The notes beneath the pieces were generated by a model, which searched no databases, was not told the origin of the DNA, and saw only the letters and a program-made list of their open reading frames with translations. Shown here piece by piece: positions 8,439 to 14,814 of a stretch of 33,728 nt of DNA. The stretch spans positions 1-33,728 of the forward strand of contig JABGOQ010000009.1 of assembly GCA_018645405.1 (NCBI GenBank), in the 5' to 3' direction. The position numbers were made by a program, and so were the translations under genes. How positions within the stretch are numbered: the stretch's first letter is position 1; every line of letters begins with the position of its first letter. Source of the DNA: Anaerolineae bacterium (GTDB taxonomy: Bacteria; Chloroflexota; Anaerolineae; Anaerolineales; Villigracilaceae).

Positions 8439-8996
8439 TTACCAGAACCAAATTAACACAATAAATGGTATTGAAATGGCAAAGAGTATTGTTGTCAGCG
8501 CACCACGCCAAAACTTTTCCCAAAAATATTGTAAAGAATCTGCTCTGGTAAAAGACGGTAATGTTGTATCGGGATTATCTTTAAGAGAGTGCCTAAGACA
8601 TAGGTAATCATATTCAGAATGATTCTCAATATTAATAAGTAAACTCGTGTATTCTGCCTCAAGATTTTGAATCATCTCAATATCTTCAGATTTTTCAGCA
8701 CGCTTTGCTTTAGAATAAAGTTCATCAAGCTTGATGTAAAGATTACGCATCGCAATTGAACGTTCAGCATATTTCTGAGATGTTGCGTGTACCGATATAA
8801 CAAGTAGTGCAATGGAAGCAAAAGCAGAAACAAGATTAAGCTCCGCATCATTGTTTTGTAGATTCCATATTGACAAGGAAACTAAAGCTAACGAGTACAG
8901 CATCATCAACAATTGCGAGGCTTCATTGTATCGTTGCAATCGTCCTTCTGTGTTAATACGAACTTTTCTTGTAATCCAAATCTTGTCTGAAAGCAT
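8439..8996 (-). CDS. SLATT-domain membrane protein (putative pore-forming effector)
   Basis: 185 residues. Two closely spaced transmembrane helices (about 27-46 and 53-72) follow a basic N-terminus. Then comes a long helical region (75-130) with the polar motif NIENHSEYDYLCLRHSL, and a third hydrophobic helix at the very C-terminus (164-184). This is the SLATT architecture, closest to the SLATT_5 group known to be coupled with reverse transcriptases. SLATT proteins are predicted to open membrane pores and kill or arrest an infected cell when a partner senses invasion (family knowledge, not shown here). The ATG at 8996 has GAGGGAG upstream. It is the first gene after the structured RNA at 9036-9178, which probably belongs to the same system. 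Confidence 0.82.
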   Translation of the reverse strand: MLSDKIWITRKVRINTEGRLQRYNEASQLLMMLYSLALVSLSIWNLQNNDAELNLVSAFASIALLVISVHATSQKYAERSIAMRNLYIKLDELYSKAKRAEKSEDIEMIQNLEAEYTSLLINIENHSEYDYLCLRHSLKDNPDTTLPSFTRADSLQYFWEKFWRGALTTILFAISIPFIVLIWFW

Positions 8997-9035
8997 TTTA
9001 GAACTCCCTCATTGTTGACGTTGAAAAAGAAAGAG

Positions 9036-9178
9036 GAGACTCTTTGATTGAAATAAGATAAAATATCTCTCAAAGAGAGACTCATTGTGAGTTACCCCAC
9101 AACAACGGTATAACACCGTCTTTGCTAGTTGTTTTCCTGAAAATCATCCAGGAATCGTACTTTCGTACAAAGAGTCTC
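9036..9178 (-). ncRNA. Candidate structured RNA of the SLATT-RT system
   Basis: Read on the minus strand, GAGACTCTTTG (9178-9168) pairs perfectly with CAAAGAGTCTC (9046-9036), closing a 143-base element. Inside are consecutive hairpins. First GTAC-GAAA-GTAC (9168-9157, GNRA-type loop), then TTCCTG with CAGGAA (9154-9134). AACA/TGTT encloses ACGGT-GTTAT-ACCGT (9133-9101). Then ACTCA-CAA-TGAGT (9092-9080), CTCTC-TTT-GAGAG (9079-9067) and a partly competing AGATA-TTT-TATCT (9068-9056). The GAAA loop and location directly before SLATT-RT favour minus-strand transcription. Terminal pairing ahead of an RT gene is the plan of retron RNAs, and defence RTs often use upstream RNAs as templates. Whether this RNA is made or copied is inference. 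Confidence 0.65.
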
Positions 9179-9180
9179 GA

Positions 9181-9192
9181 GAGCATATTTTA
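9181..9192 (-). promoter_or_regulatory. Possible -10 element for the SLATT-RT transcript
   Basis: TAAAAT (9192-9187, minus strand) overlaps the stop codon of the upstream glycosyltransferase. Initiation 7-8 bases downstream would place the RNA 5' end at about 9180, almost exactly at the start of the 11-bp closing stem. No good -35 is visible (TGGATT at a spacing of 18), so this is a weak call. Confidence 0.25.
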
Positions 9193-10128
9193 CCCGTAAT
9201 ACCGCTTAAAAATCCAGTTATAGATCGCTAGTAAAATCTTCTTGATCGGCGCAAACTGCCAAATTGAAGACGATTTCTTCTCAACCTTCTCTTGCCCCAT
9301 CTCACCGCGTAAATAACCGAGCGTATTACTCAAATTCATCACCAGCGGATCAGAGACCATCAGGCGCAATAAACCAGTTTCATTCATCCGCTCATCAAGT
9401 TGGCGGACTTGTCCCATCGGGCGGGACATGTCAAAGGGCAGGAATTGTTGAAGCGTGGATTTATACGCCGTAAACTGCCAGTGCGATGCACCCGCGAGCG
9501 CGGTCACGCCATCATGGGTTATTTTCCAATCTCGCGTTTCATCATAAACTTTTACATTCTCTTCTTCAGTCTGCCCGAGCGAAAGATTGAACTCTAAGAA
9601 AGTCTCCCAAGGAATAAATTGCTCTTCTGCACAAGTCGCATTTTTCTGCGCCCATTCAACAGTGGAAGAATAAAATTTCGGCGGCGTGCGGAAAGGTCGC
9701 GCTGTGACCATGCCCACATTCGGGAAGGTTTCTAAAATCTCAACAGAGCGAGAGAGCCATTTGGGATAATAGAGAATATCGCTATCAGCATAGGCAATAA
9801 TTTCGCCTGGCGCGCCAGTCAAAATCATATTCCATGCGCCGCCCTTGCCGACATTTTTCTCGGAAAGTAGCAAGTACTGAATTCTTCCAGCTTCTTTTTC
9901 AGCTATCAGATAATCTCGTGCTTCAGCGCATGAGCCGTTGTCGAAGACCATCAAGTCGAAGGGTAACCCAGCATCTTTTCGCATGGATTCTAGACTCACT
10001 TTCAGCACATCCAGCCCTTCTTCGTAGAATCCGCTCAAAAAGGGGAGGTAAGTCAAGACAGCAACGGTCATCCGCTCTGGCTTGGCGACAGTTTTTACAG
10101 ATTTGGCGGGGTTTTGTCCTTTTCGCAT
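9190..10128 (-). CDS. Glycosyltransferase family 2-like protein
   Basis: About 312 residues from the ATG at 10128. The GT-A fold is visible: TVAVLTYLPF at the first strand, then LMVFDNGS (nucleotide-binding), then NVGKGGAWNMIL and AYADSDILYYPKWL, where DSD is the DxD metal site. These enzymes transfer a sugar from a nucleotide donor to a growing glycan in the cytoplasm. A longer reading to 10200 is open, but its first 24 residues come from an intergenic palindromic repeat (10167-10253), so the ATG before RKGQNP is preferred. A further in-frame ATG at 10071 is possible. The stop codon lies 12 bases before the SLATT-RT RNA. Sugar specificity unknown. Confidence 0.82.
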   Translation of the reverse strand: MRKGQNPAKSVKTVAKPERMTVAVLTYLPFLSGFYEEGLDVLKVSLESMRKDAGLPFDLMVFDNGSCAEARDYLIAEKEAGRIQYLLLSEKNVGKGGAWNMILTGAPGEIIAYADSDILYYPKWLSRSVEILETFPNVGMVTARPFRTPPKFYSSTVEWAQKNATCAEEQFIPWETFLEFNLSLGQTEEENVKVYDETRDWKITHDGVTALAGASHWQFTAYKSTLQQFLPFDMSRPMGQVRQLDERMNETGLLRLMVSDPLVMNLSNTLGYLRGEMGQEKVEKKSSSIWQFAPIKKILLAIYNWIFKRYYG

Positions 10129-10166
10129 TTTTTTGTTCCAGGTTAAAGGTTTAATGTTGCAAGTTT

Positions 10167-10253
10167 TTATCACGAATGATACGAATTTGGCGAATGGCAC
10201 GAATATTTTTAATTATTCGTGTCGTTTGCTCCATTCGAAAATATTCGTGATAA
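10167..10253. repeat. Palindromic repeat, CACGAAT/ATTCGTG type
   Basis: TTATCACGAAT (10167-10177) is matched by ATTCGTGATAA (10243-10253). Inside, CGAATGG (10191-10197) pairs with CCATTCG (10231-10237), and CACGAATA (10198-10205) with TATTCGTG (10214-10221). Nearly the whole element folds on itself. It supplies the last codons and the stop codon of the gene ending at 10209. Confidence 0.8.
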
Positions 10254-11138
10254 TTGTTTTTTCCATCGTTTCGGGCGCACAACTTTTTCTAATCTGTCTT
10301 CTGGCAAAAAGAAAAATATCTTTCGCAAAAAGAGTTCGATGCCGCGCCAAAATCGCCCGCTTGTGGGGCGGGGGCGCAGGATTTTACCATCTCTTAGCTG
10401 AAAATTGCTGTCCACAATCGTATATCGCGTCTCTGCCACGCCGCCCGCCATCGCCACATTTTTCTTCGTCTCCGGCGCGCTATAGTGGATCTCCCCGTCC
10501 GCCAAATGCCGATAATCGTGGTTCTGATGCACAATCATCACATCCTGCGTGGCATCAATCACATCCCATTTTGATGCACGCGCTTTGTAAATAAACCAAT
10601 TATCCCAGCCAGCGCGCCCAATCGCAAAATCAGGGATGTCGGTGTAACAAGTACGCGGGAAGATGAAATAATCGCTCCCGGCTGGACGATGGAGTTCACC
10701 TTCTTGCCGAACTTTTTCTTTTAAGTGAGATTGCCAATCAGCACCGAATTCCATTGGATGCGTGATGTCTAAATCCCAGCGTTGACCGAGTAAAACAAAC
10801 TTCTCAGCGGATCGCTCGCATATTCGGCTTGCTTCCGTTATGTCATCATTGAGGATGATATCAGCATTGACGATTCCCAGCAGGGGGCTATCGCTATGCT
10901 CGCGTGCCAACTCAAGCATGGAGGAGATTAACGGCGTCCCCTTCTCGTTCACATCCACGTTTGGGAGGTGAAGCACGCCCAAACCACGGGCGGATTCGGC
11001 TTCTCCTTCTTCATCCCCGAGCAGAATTACTTTTACATCATCCAATTTAGTCCACGATTCAATCGCGTTCCGCTGGATGATGTTGATATGCGGGTCGGTG
11101 AAGGGTTTGGGGGAGGAGAATAAAGTAAGCAGTGTCAT
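10209..11138 (-). CDS. Glycosyltransferase-like protein (GT-A fold)
   Basis: About 309 residues from the ATG at 11138. The start MTLLTLFSSPKPF and the segment LLGIVNADIILNDD (an acidic NAD where GT-A enzymes have DxD) suggest a nucleotide-sugar transferase. A conserved-looking DYFIFPRTCY and GRAGWDNWFIYKAR follow, typical of uncharacterised glycosyltransferases of glycan loci. An open extension to 11177 is encoded by an intergenic repeat and was left out. The last residues (about SNGANDTNN) are also repeat-derived, so the gene has lost or exchanged its original end. It lies between the SpsF gene and the GT2 gene in the same direction. Sugar and linkage unknown; family assignment moderate. Confidence 0.65.
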   Translation of the reverse strand: MTLLTLFSSPKPFTDPHINIIQRNAIESWTKLDDVKVILLGDEEGEAESARGLGVLHLPNVDVNEKGTPLISSMLELAREHSDSPLLGIVNADIILNDDITEASRICERSAEKFVLLGQRWDLDITHPMEFGADWQSHLKEKVRQEGELHRPAGSDYFIFPRTCYTDIPDFAIGRAGWDNWFIYKARASKWDVIDATQDVMIVHQNHDYRHLADGEIHYSAPETKKNVAMAGGVAETRYTIVDSNFQLRDGKILRPRPTSGRFWRGIELFLRKIFFFLPEDRLEKVVRPKRWKKQLSRIFSNGANDTNN

Positions 11139-11147
11139 AGTTTGTAG

Positions 11148-11214
11148 CCCTCGTAGTAAGGGCTTTAGCCCTTTCATGGCGCAAAGCTAATCGCTGACGC
11201 GATTACTACGAGGG
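11148..11214. repeat. Palindromic repeat, CTCGTAGTAA/TTACTACGAG type
   Basis: A perfect 12-base terminal inverted repeat (CCCTCGTAGTAA at 11148-11159, TTACTACGAGGG at 11203-11214) encloses two hairpins, AAGGGCT/AGCCCTT and AATCGC-TGAC-GCGATT. It fills the gap between two glycan genes. The form, terminal repeats around inner palindromes and no gene, is that of a REP/MITE-like element. Confidence 0.85.
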
Positions 11215-11220
11215 GGTGAG

Positions 11221-12009
11221 CTATTCCATCAAAGTTTTATGATGCACATCGGCATTAATCTTGGCCAATTCTGGCTCTTTTTCGAGCAAAGCAAGAATAT
11301 CGTACCAGCCAAAGTTATCATTATCAAAGCGAGCGGAAATTTGGCGGATAAATTCTAAATCTTCAGGGGTATCTACCGTCCAGCGGAGGTTGCCGTAATC
11401 GGAGAGGTGGTTGAGGAGGGCAATTTTGAAACCGCGCGGGGAAGTACCAGTGTGCAGTAATCGGTTTTCAGTATTCAGTTTTGTGCCTTCGTAAAGATAG
11501 GGCATGACGTGTTCGCGTTGGTGTTTTTCAGTGGCATTTTGGCAAGCATTTTCAAGCGCAGCGAAGGTACAGACTTCGGTATCCAAGCCGATGGGGAATG
11601 TGCGTCCCATTGGCGGTGGAAGACGGTTGGCTACAAAATTAAATTTTCCTTCGCGCTGCACACGGATGGTCTCATCGACAATATTTGGGTCAAGCACAGG
11701 GCAATCAGCCGTTAAACGAACAATAACATCAGCATCATATTCTTTTGCGGCTTGATAGTAGCGGTCTAAAACATCGTGCAGGCTGCCGCGCGTAAAATTA
11801 TAGCCACGCTCTGCACAAAACTCTGCAATGGGGTCGTCGCTGGGATCGGTGGTGGTGGCGAGGACAACATCGTCCACGAGTTTGGCGCGCTTGGCTCGCT
11901 CGATGACGTGGGCGAGCATCGGCTCTCCGGCGATGTCGAGGAGGACTTTCCCCGGCAGGCGGGAGGAGGACATGCGGGCTTGGATGATGGCGATTGTTCG
12001 AGGTTTCAT
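11221..12009 (-). CDS. spsF: SpsF-type cytidylyltransferase (acylneuraminate cytidylyltransferase family)
   Basis: 262 residues. The N-terminal IIQARMSSSRLPGKVL (residues 8-23) is the nucleotide-triphosphate binding loop of CMP-sugar synthetases of the SpsF/NeuA/KdsB group. RLTADCPVLDP (98-108) carries the acidic metal site. WTVDTPEDLEFI near the C-terminus is typical of SpsF. It should activate an acidic or nonulosonic sugar with CTP to give a CMP-sugar donor. In this window it pairs with the NeuB-family synthase at 16055-17119 (the spsE/spsF relationship). No Shine-Dalgarno is visible before the ATG; the upstream DNA is a repeat. The actual sugar activated is inference. Confidence 0.85.
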   Translation of the reverse strand: MKPRTIAIIQARMSSSRLPGKVLLDIAGEPMLAHVIERAKRAKLVDDVVLATTTDPSDDPIAEFCAERGYNFTRGSLHDVLDRYYQAAKEYDADVIVRLTADCPVLDPNIVDETIRVQREGKFNFVANRLPPPMGRTFPIGLDTEVCTFAALENACQNATEKHQREHVMPYLYEGTKLNTENRLLHTGTSPRGFKIALLNHLSDYGNLRWTVDTPEDLEFIRQISARFDNDNFGWYDILALLEKEPELAKINADVHHKTLME

Positions 12010-12020
12010 AGAATACTTTT

Positions 12021-12135
12021 AAACACAAAGGGCATGAAGAGACACAAAGGGCATGAAGAGATACGAAGGTTTTGGGAAACCGTATTGCGTAATGCGTATT
12101 TCGTAAAACCATTACGCAATACTAAATACGCATTA
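12021..12135. repeat. Composite repeat: 19-bp tandem duplication plus TACGCAAT palindrome
   Basis: ACACAAAGGGCATGAAGAG occurs twice in tandem (12023-12041 and 12042-12060), a half-copy of the CACAAAG repeat family. Next to it ATTGCGTAATG (12084-12094) pairs with CATTACGCAAT (12110-12120), followed by another copy of the TACGCATTA unit. The stop codon of the DUF4910 gene (12133-12135) is inside the second element. Confidence 0.8.
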
Positions 12136-13455
12136 TTCGGTATGTGCTTCTGAGGGAATCGGCAATCTAGTCACGAATCCCTTCGCACTAAACTTCTCGA
12201 TGTATTCGTAGGTCTCCCAATAATCGAGACCGGTTTCTTTGGCTATGTCGAAGATGGAGTGTTCGCCTTCGAAGCGCATCATGATCTTTTCAATGGCGCG
12301 GTTTAGGTTCCAGTTTTCGCGCCAGTCTACCCAGAGGCCATGACCAGAGAGAAAAACGGGACCTCGAAAGGTTCTTTTGGGAATATAGTTGGTCGCAAAA
12401 ATGCGGATGATCTCTTCGGCGACATCAGCTGCGCCAACAAGCATCTTTTCATCCATGATGTCGAGGTTATCTTCGGTGGTGTGATATTCCTCATATGGGA
12501 AGCGATTCAGGGAGATACAGGGGACGTTTACGCCAGGCCCATTGATGACCCGCTCATCGTTTGCGGGGGCGGCGGCGAAGTCTCGTTCGACTGCGTCCGT
12601 ATTGCGTAATGCGTATTGCGTAATTCTGTCTAGCAAGTGATTATGTTGTCTTGAGTGATGCCAGGCGAGTTTATTTTTATTGCCGGTCATCTCCATGAAG
12701 ATTCCGCCTTGTAGGTTGGGGATTAAATCTTCATTATTAGCGAGGTAGGCGATGGTTCCTATTGTCTCTGGCCCAAACCAAAAGCGGACGCTCATCGAGC
12801 CTTCAGGGAGCGGGTTTTCGGCGAGTCGCTTTGCGAGTTCGATGGTGGAGACCACGCCTGCCAGATCATCATTGGCTTGCATGGGATGGCAGCTATGGGC
12901 TTGGACGATGATCTCGCCGGTGTTGGTGGCACCACCCTTGGGATGAATCACCCCGTGTCCGATACGCAGACCAAGTTCCGGGTCACGGGCGAATTCGACG
13001 CGTATCACGGCATGGAATCGGGCATCACGGTCGAGGGCATCGTAAGCGTTTTTCGTCAGGCAGAAGCCCCAATCCCGTTCATAGTATTTGAACTCCCAAG
13101 GGATGGCATCGGGGAATTTCTCGCTGTAGCGGAGGTGGGGATTTAGCTCATCGAAGGTGAGAATTTTGTCGATGGGGAGGGAGTAGGAGATGATGTGGAG
13201 GGGATTGTCAGCGAAATCGACTATGCGCTCACCGCTCTCGGTTTCAAGATATGCCTCGTGAACGATATAGCGTTCGGGGACTTCCCACGTCCAGATTTTG
13301 GTGCCGGGGGCGTAGGTTTGGGTCTCGTAATTTGCCGCATCGGGGAGGTAGTTGCCGATTATCGATAGGGTTTTGTCCATGTCGTCGGAGACGATGGTGC
13401 GATGGAGGGGGAGGAGTTCAGCGATGATGGATTTGAGGGATGAATAAGGTTTCAT
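12133..13455 (-). CDS. DUF4910 / aminopeptidase-like domain protein
   Basis: 440 residues. A peptidase M28-like core is visible: AHSCHP (186-191, His187), NDD (195-197), GPE (228-230), EMTGN (255-259) and EEYHTTEDN (322-330, His325), matching the metal ligands of zinc aminopeptidases. The last 80 residues look like a winged helix (FDIAKETGLDYWETYEYIEKF). This is the DUF2172/DUF4910 arrangement, found in surface-glycan loci with unknown substrate; a deacylase or amidase acting on a sugar-linked acyl or amino-acid group is plausible (inference). Residues 277-286 (RITQYALRNT) are encoded by an inserted intergenic repeat. The ATG at 13455 follows a repeat and lacks a clear ribosome site. Confidence 0.8.
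   Translation of the reverse strand: MKPYSSLKSIIAELLPLHRTIVSDDMDKTLSIIGNYLPDAANYETQTYAPGTKIWTWEVPERYIVHEAYLETESGERIVDFADNPLHIISYSLPIDKILTFDELNPHLRYSEKFPDAIPWEFKYYERDWGFCLTKNAYDALDRDARFHAVIRVEFARDPELGLRIGHGVIHPKGGATNTGEIIVQAHSCHPMQANDDLAGVVSTIELAKRLAENPLPEGSMSVRFWFGPETIGTIAYLANNEDLIPNLQGGIFMEMTGNKNKLAWHHSRQHNHLLDRITQYALRNTDAVERDFAAAPANDERVINGPGVNVPCISLNRFPYEEYHTTEDNLDIMDEKMLVGAADVAEEIIRIFATNYIPKRTFRGPVFLSGHGLWVDWRENWNLNRAIEKIMMRFEGEHSIFDIAKETGLDYWETYEYIEKFSAKGFVTRLPIPSEAHTE
12598..12630. repeat. TACGCAAT-type repeat inserted inside the DUF4910 coding region
   Basis: CGTATTGCGTAATGCGTATT and the following GCGTAATTCTG are the same sequence type as the intergenic copy at 12081-12135. It reads in frame as residues 276-286 of the protein, between a HNHLLD segment and DAVERDF, with no stop codon or frameshift. 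Confidence 0.8.
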
Positions 13456-13461
13456 GTTTTT

Positions 13462-13544
13462 TCACCACAGAGACACAAAGGACACAGAGATTTGAGTTGG
13501 GGTCACAAAGAAAAAACTTTGTGCGCTCTGTGCCTTTGTGGTGA
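13462..13544. repeat. Palindromic repeat, CCACAGAGACACAAAG type
   Basis: TCACCACAGAGACACAAAGG on the left is matched by CCTTTGTGGTGA on the right (ends 13462-13468 and 13538-13544), with an imperfect long stem between. It fills the gap between the AAC(3) and DUF4910 genes. It is one of at least seven full or partial copies in the window. Confidence 0.85.
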
Positions 13545-13549
13545 GATGA

Positions 13550-14302
13550 TTATTTTTTGACCTGATAAAGTAAATAAGGATCACGTTTCATTTCGCGCAG
13601 AGTGAAGGCATAAACTTTGTTGGTATTCATCAATTTCACATCTGCTTCACCGATTTTCCGAGATTTAATGACGCCTTCTTTTTCCATTAATGCGCCCATT
13701 GGGTCTACCATTGTTTCTACGCCCATTTCTAGATTACGAACGAGCATCTGGTAAGTGTCAGTGACGGTCTTGCCTTCCCAATCAGTGATCTTCCCTGTGA
13801 AATCTTTTAGGAAGCGATACTCCACACCTTCCATCTCTTCGATATGATGAAAAAAAGTCATGCTATCGTTATAAGAGAGACCAACGACCATAATCTTTCC
13901 ATCTAACTCGTGCAATTTGGCAAAAGCGGAGTTTGCGCCGTAGCTACTTTTATCGCGGAGTGCGCCAAAGGATTCGGCGTGCTTGCCTATCACGGCAAAA
14001 GAGTAAATGGGATGAAAAACACGGCTAGCACGTTCATCTTGGCGCACGAGATTAGTCATAAATCCCATTTGAGAAGGAGTTTCGCGCACATCCCAATCTG
14101 CGCCTTTGCAGAAATCGAAGTTGAAGGTCGGCATAAGAAGCGTGCCTTCTTCTCCGAGAACTTCTAGCAAAGCATCAATCACCGCTTGCGGGCCACCGTC
14201 TACACCACCAAAGGATTTATAGGAAGAGTGAACAAGCAAAGTGTCGCCTGCGGCTACGCCAAGGGAACGGAAATATTCTGTAAGTTGAGTAAGTGTTAAC
14301 AT
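13550..14302 (-). CDS. AAC(3)-family N-acetyltransferase
   Basis: 250 residues. LLVHSSYKSFGGVDGGPQAV (residues 23-42) and GTLLMPTFNF are the hallmark N-terminal block of the aminoglycoside 3-N-acetyltransferase/YokD family; the acetyl-CoA pocket and HHIEEMEGVEYRF segment follow. Here, between glycan genes, it more likely acetylates an amino group of a sugar nucleotide or glycan residue than an antibiotic (context inference). Family members beside DUF4910 and SpsF genes occur in other surface-polysaccharide loci. The start ATG has no strong ribosome site. Resistance to aminoglycosides cannot be claimed from sequence. Confidence 0.83.
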   Translation of the reverse strand: MLTLTQLTEYFRSLGVAAGDTLLVHSSYKSFGGVDGGPQAVIDALLEVLGEEGTLLMPTFNFDFCKGADWDVRETPSQMGFMTNLVRQDERASRVFHPIYSFAVIGKHAESFGALRDKSSYGANSAFAKLHELDGKIMVVGLSYNDSMTFFHHIEEMEGVEYRFLKDFTGKITDWEGKTVTDTYQMLVRNLEMGVETMVDPMGALMEKEGVIKSRKIGEADVKLMNTNKVYAFTLREMKRDPYLLYQVKK

Positions 14303-14332
14303 TTTTGGTATATGAGAATTATTTAAAGAGAT

Positions 14333-14419
14333 AGAACGCGATTGAGCGGACCAGGCAAATTTTAGAAAACAGCTTTTAAAATCCGTGTAAATCTACTTGA
14401 TCCGTAAAATCCGCGTTCT
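14333..14419. repeat. Palindromic repeat, GAACGCGGATTTTACGGAT type
   Basis: AGAACGCG (14333-14340) and CGCGTTCT (14412-14419) are exact inverted ends. The interior is rich in AATCCGTG/ATCCGTAA words on one side and GCAAATTTTAG on the other. It fills the gap between the LapA-like gene and the AAC(3) gene. Confidence 0.7.
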
Positions 14420-14437
14420 GATTTTTTGTGTAAAGCC

Positions 14438-14803
14438 CTAGTTCATTGCATCATCAAGTCTTTTCTGCACATCAGAAATCACTTCTTCTTTGACGCGTTC
14501 ATCCTCTTTTGCTTTCTCTTCAAACTCGCTGACTTTGTTTCTATGCTGGTCTAATTGCTTCTCTGAGCCTTTCAATTTTCTCTTTTCACCAGCAAGAGCT
14601 AAATTGCGTTTAACCGCACCAGGGGTCATTAGTAAAACTCCAAGAAGAACACCAATACCTAATGCGATCAATATGAACATCGCCAATGAACCTTCTGTTT
14701 GCATACCAAAGAAATTGATTGTCACGATTTCCGGGTTTGCCAATGCAAAAATCACGGCTACTACAGCAAAGGCTAAAGCTAATATCAAGGTAAAAATCAT
14801 CAT
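14438..14803 (-). CDS. LapA-domain (DUF1049) small membrane protein
   Basis: 121 residues. Two transmembrane helices (about 3-22 and 41-61) are separated by the short loop ANPEIVTINFFGMQTEGSL, which is the LapA/DUF1049 signature (N-P-E/x-V-x-x-N-F). A charged coiled-coil tail rich in Lys/Glu (about 70-121) follows. LapA proteins work in envelope and lipopolysaccharide assembly in Gram-negatives; in this lineage the role is unknown. AAGGAG stands 8 bases before the ATG at 14803. It lies directly downstream of the GT4 gene, 11 bases away, and is likely co-transcribed. A role in organising the glycan-assembly machinery is only a guess. Confidence 0.8.
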   Translation of the reverse strand: MMIFTLILALAFAVVAVIFALANPEIVTINFFGMQTEGSLAMFILIALGIGVLLGVLLMTPGAVKRNLALAGEKRKLKGSEKQLDQHRNKVSEFEEKAKEDERVKEEVISDVQKRLDDAMN

Positions 14804-14814
14804 CTCAAACTCCT

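Noticed and set aside
9001-9190. Treating the 11-bp inverted repeat as ends of an insertion sequence.
   Set aside because: No transposase or target duplication is present, and only 121 bases lie between the arms, filled with hairpins. A small MITE cannot be fully excluded.
12021-12135. CRISPR array.
   Set aside because: Only two tandem 19-bp units without spacers; palindromic intergenic repeat instead. No CRISPR or cas genes seen anywhere in the window.
13550-14302. Aminoglycoside-resistance gene.
   Set aside because: The AAC(3) fold is clear, but the position among glycan genes makes sugar acetylation more likely; resistance cannot be read from sequence.
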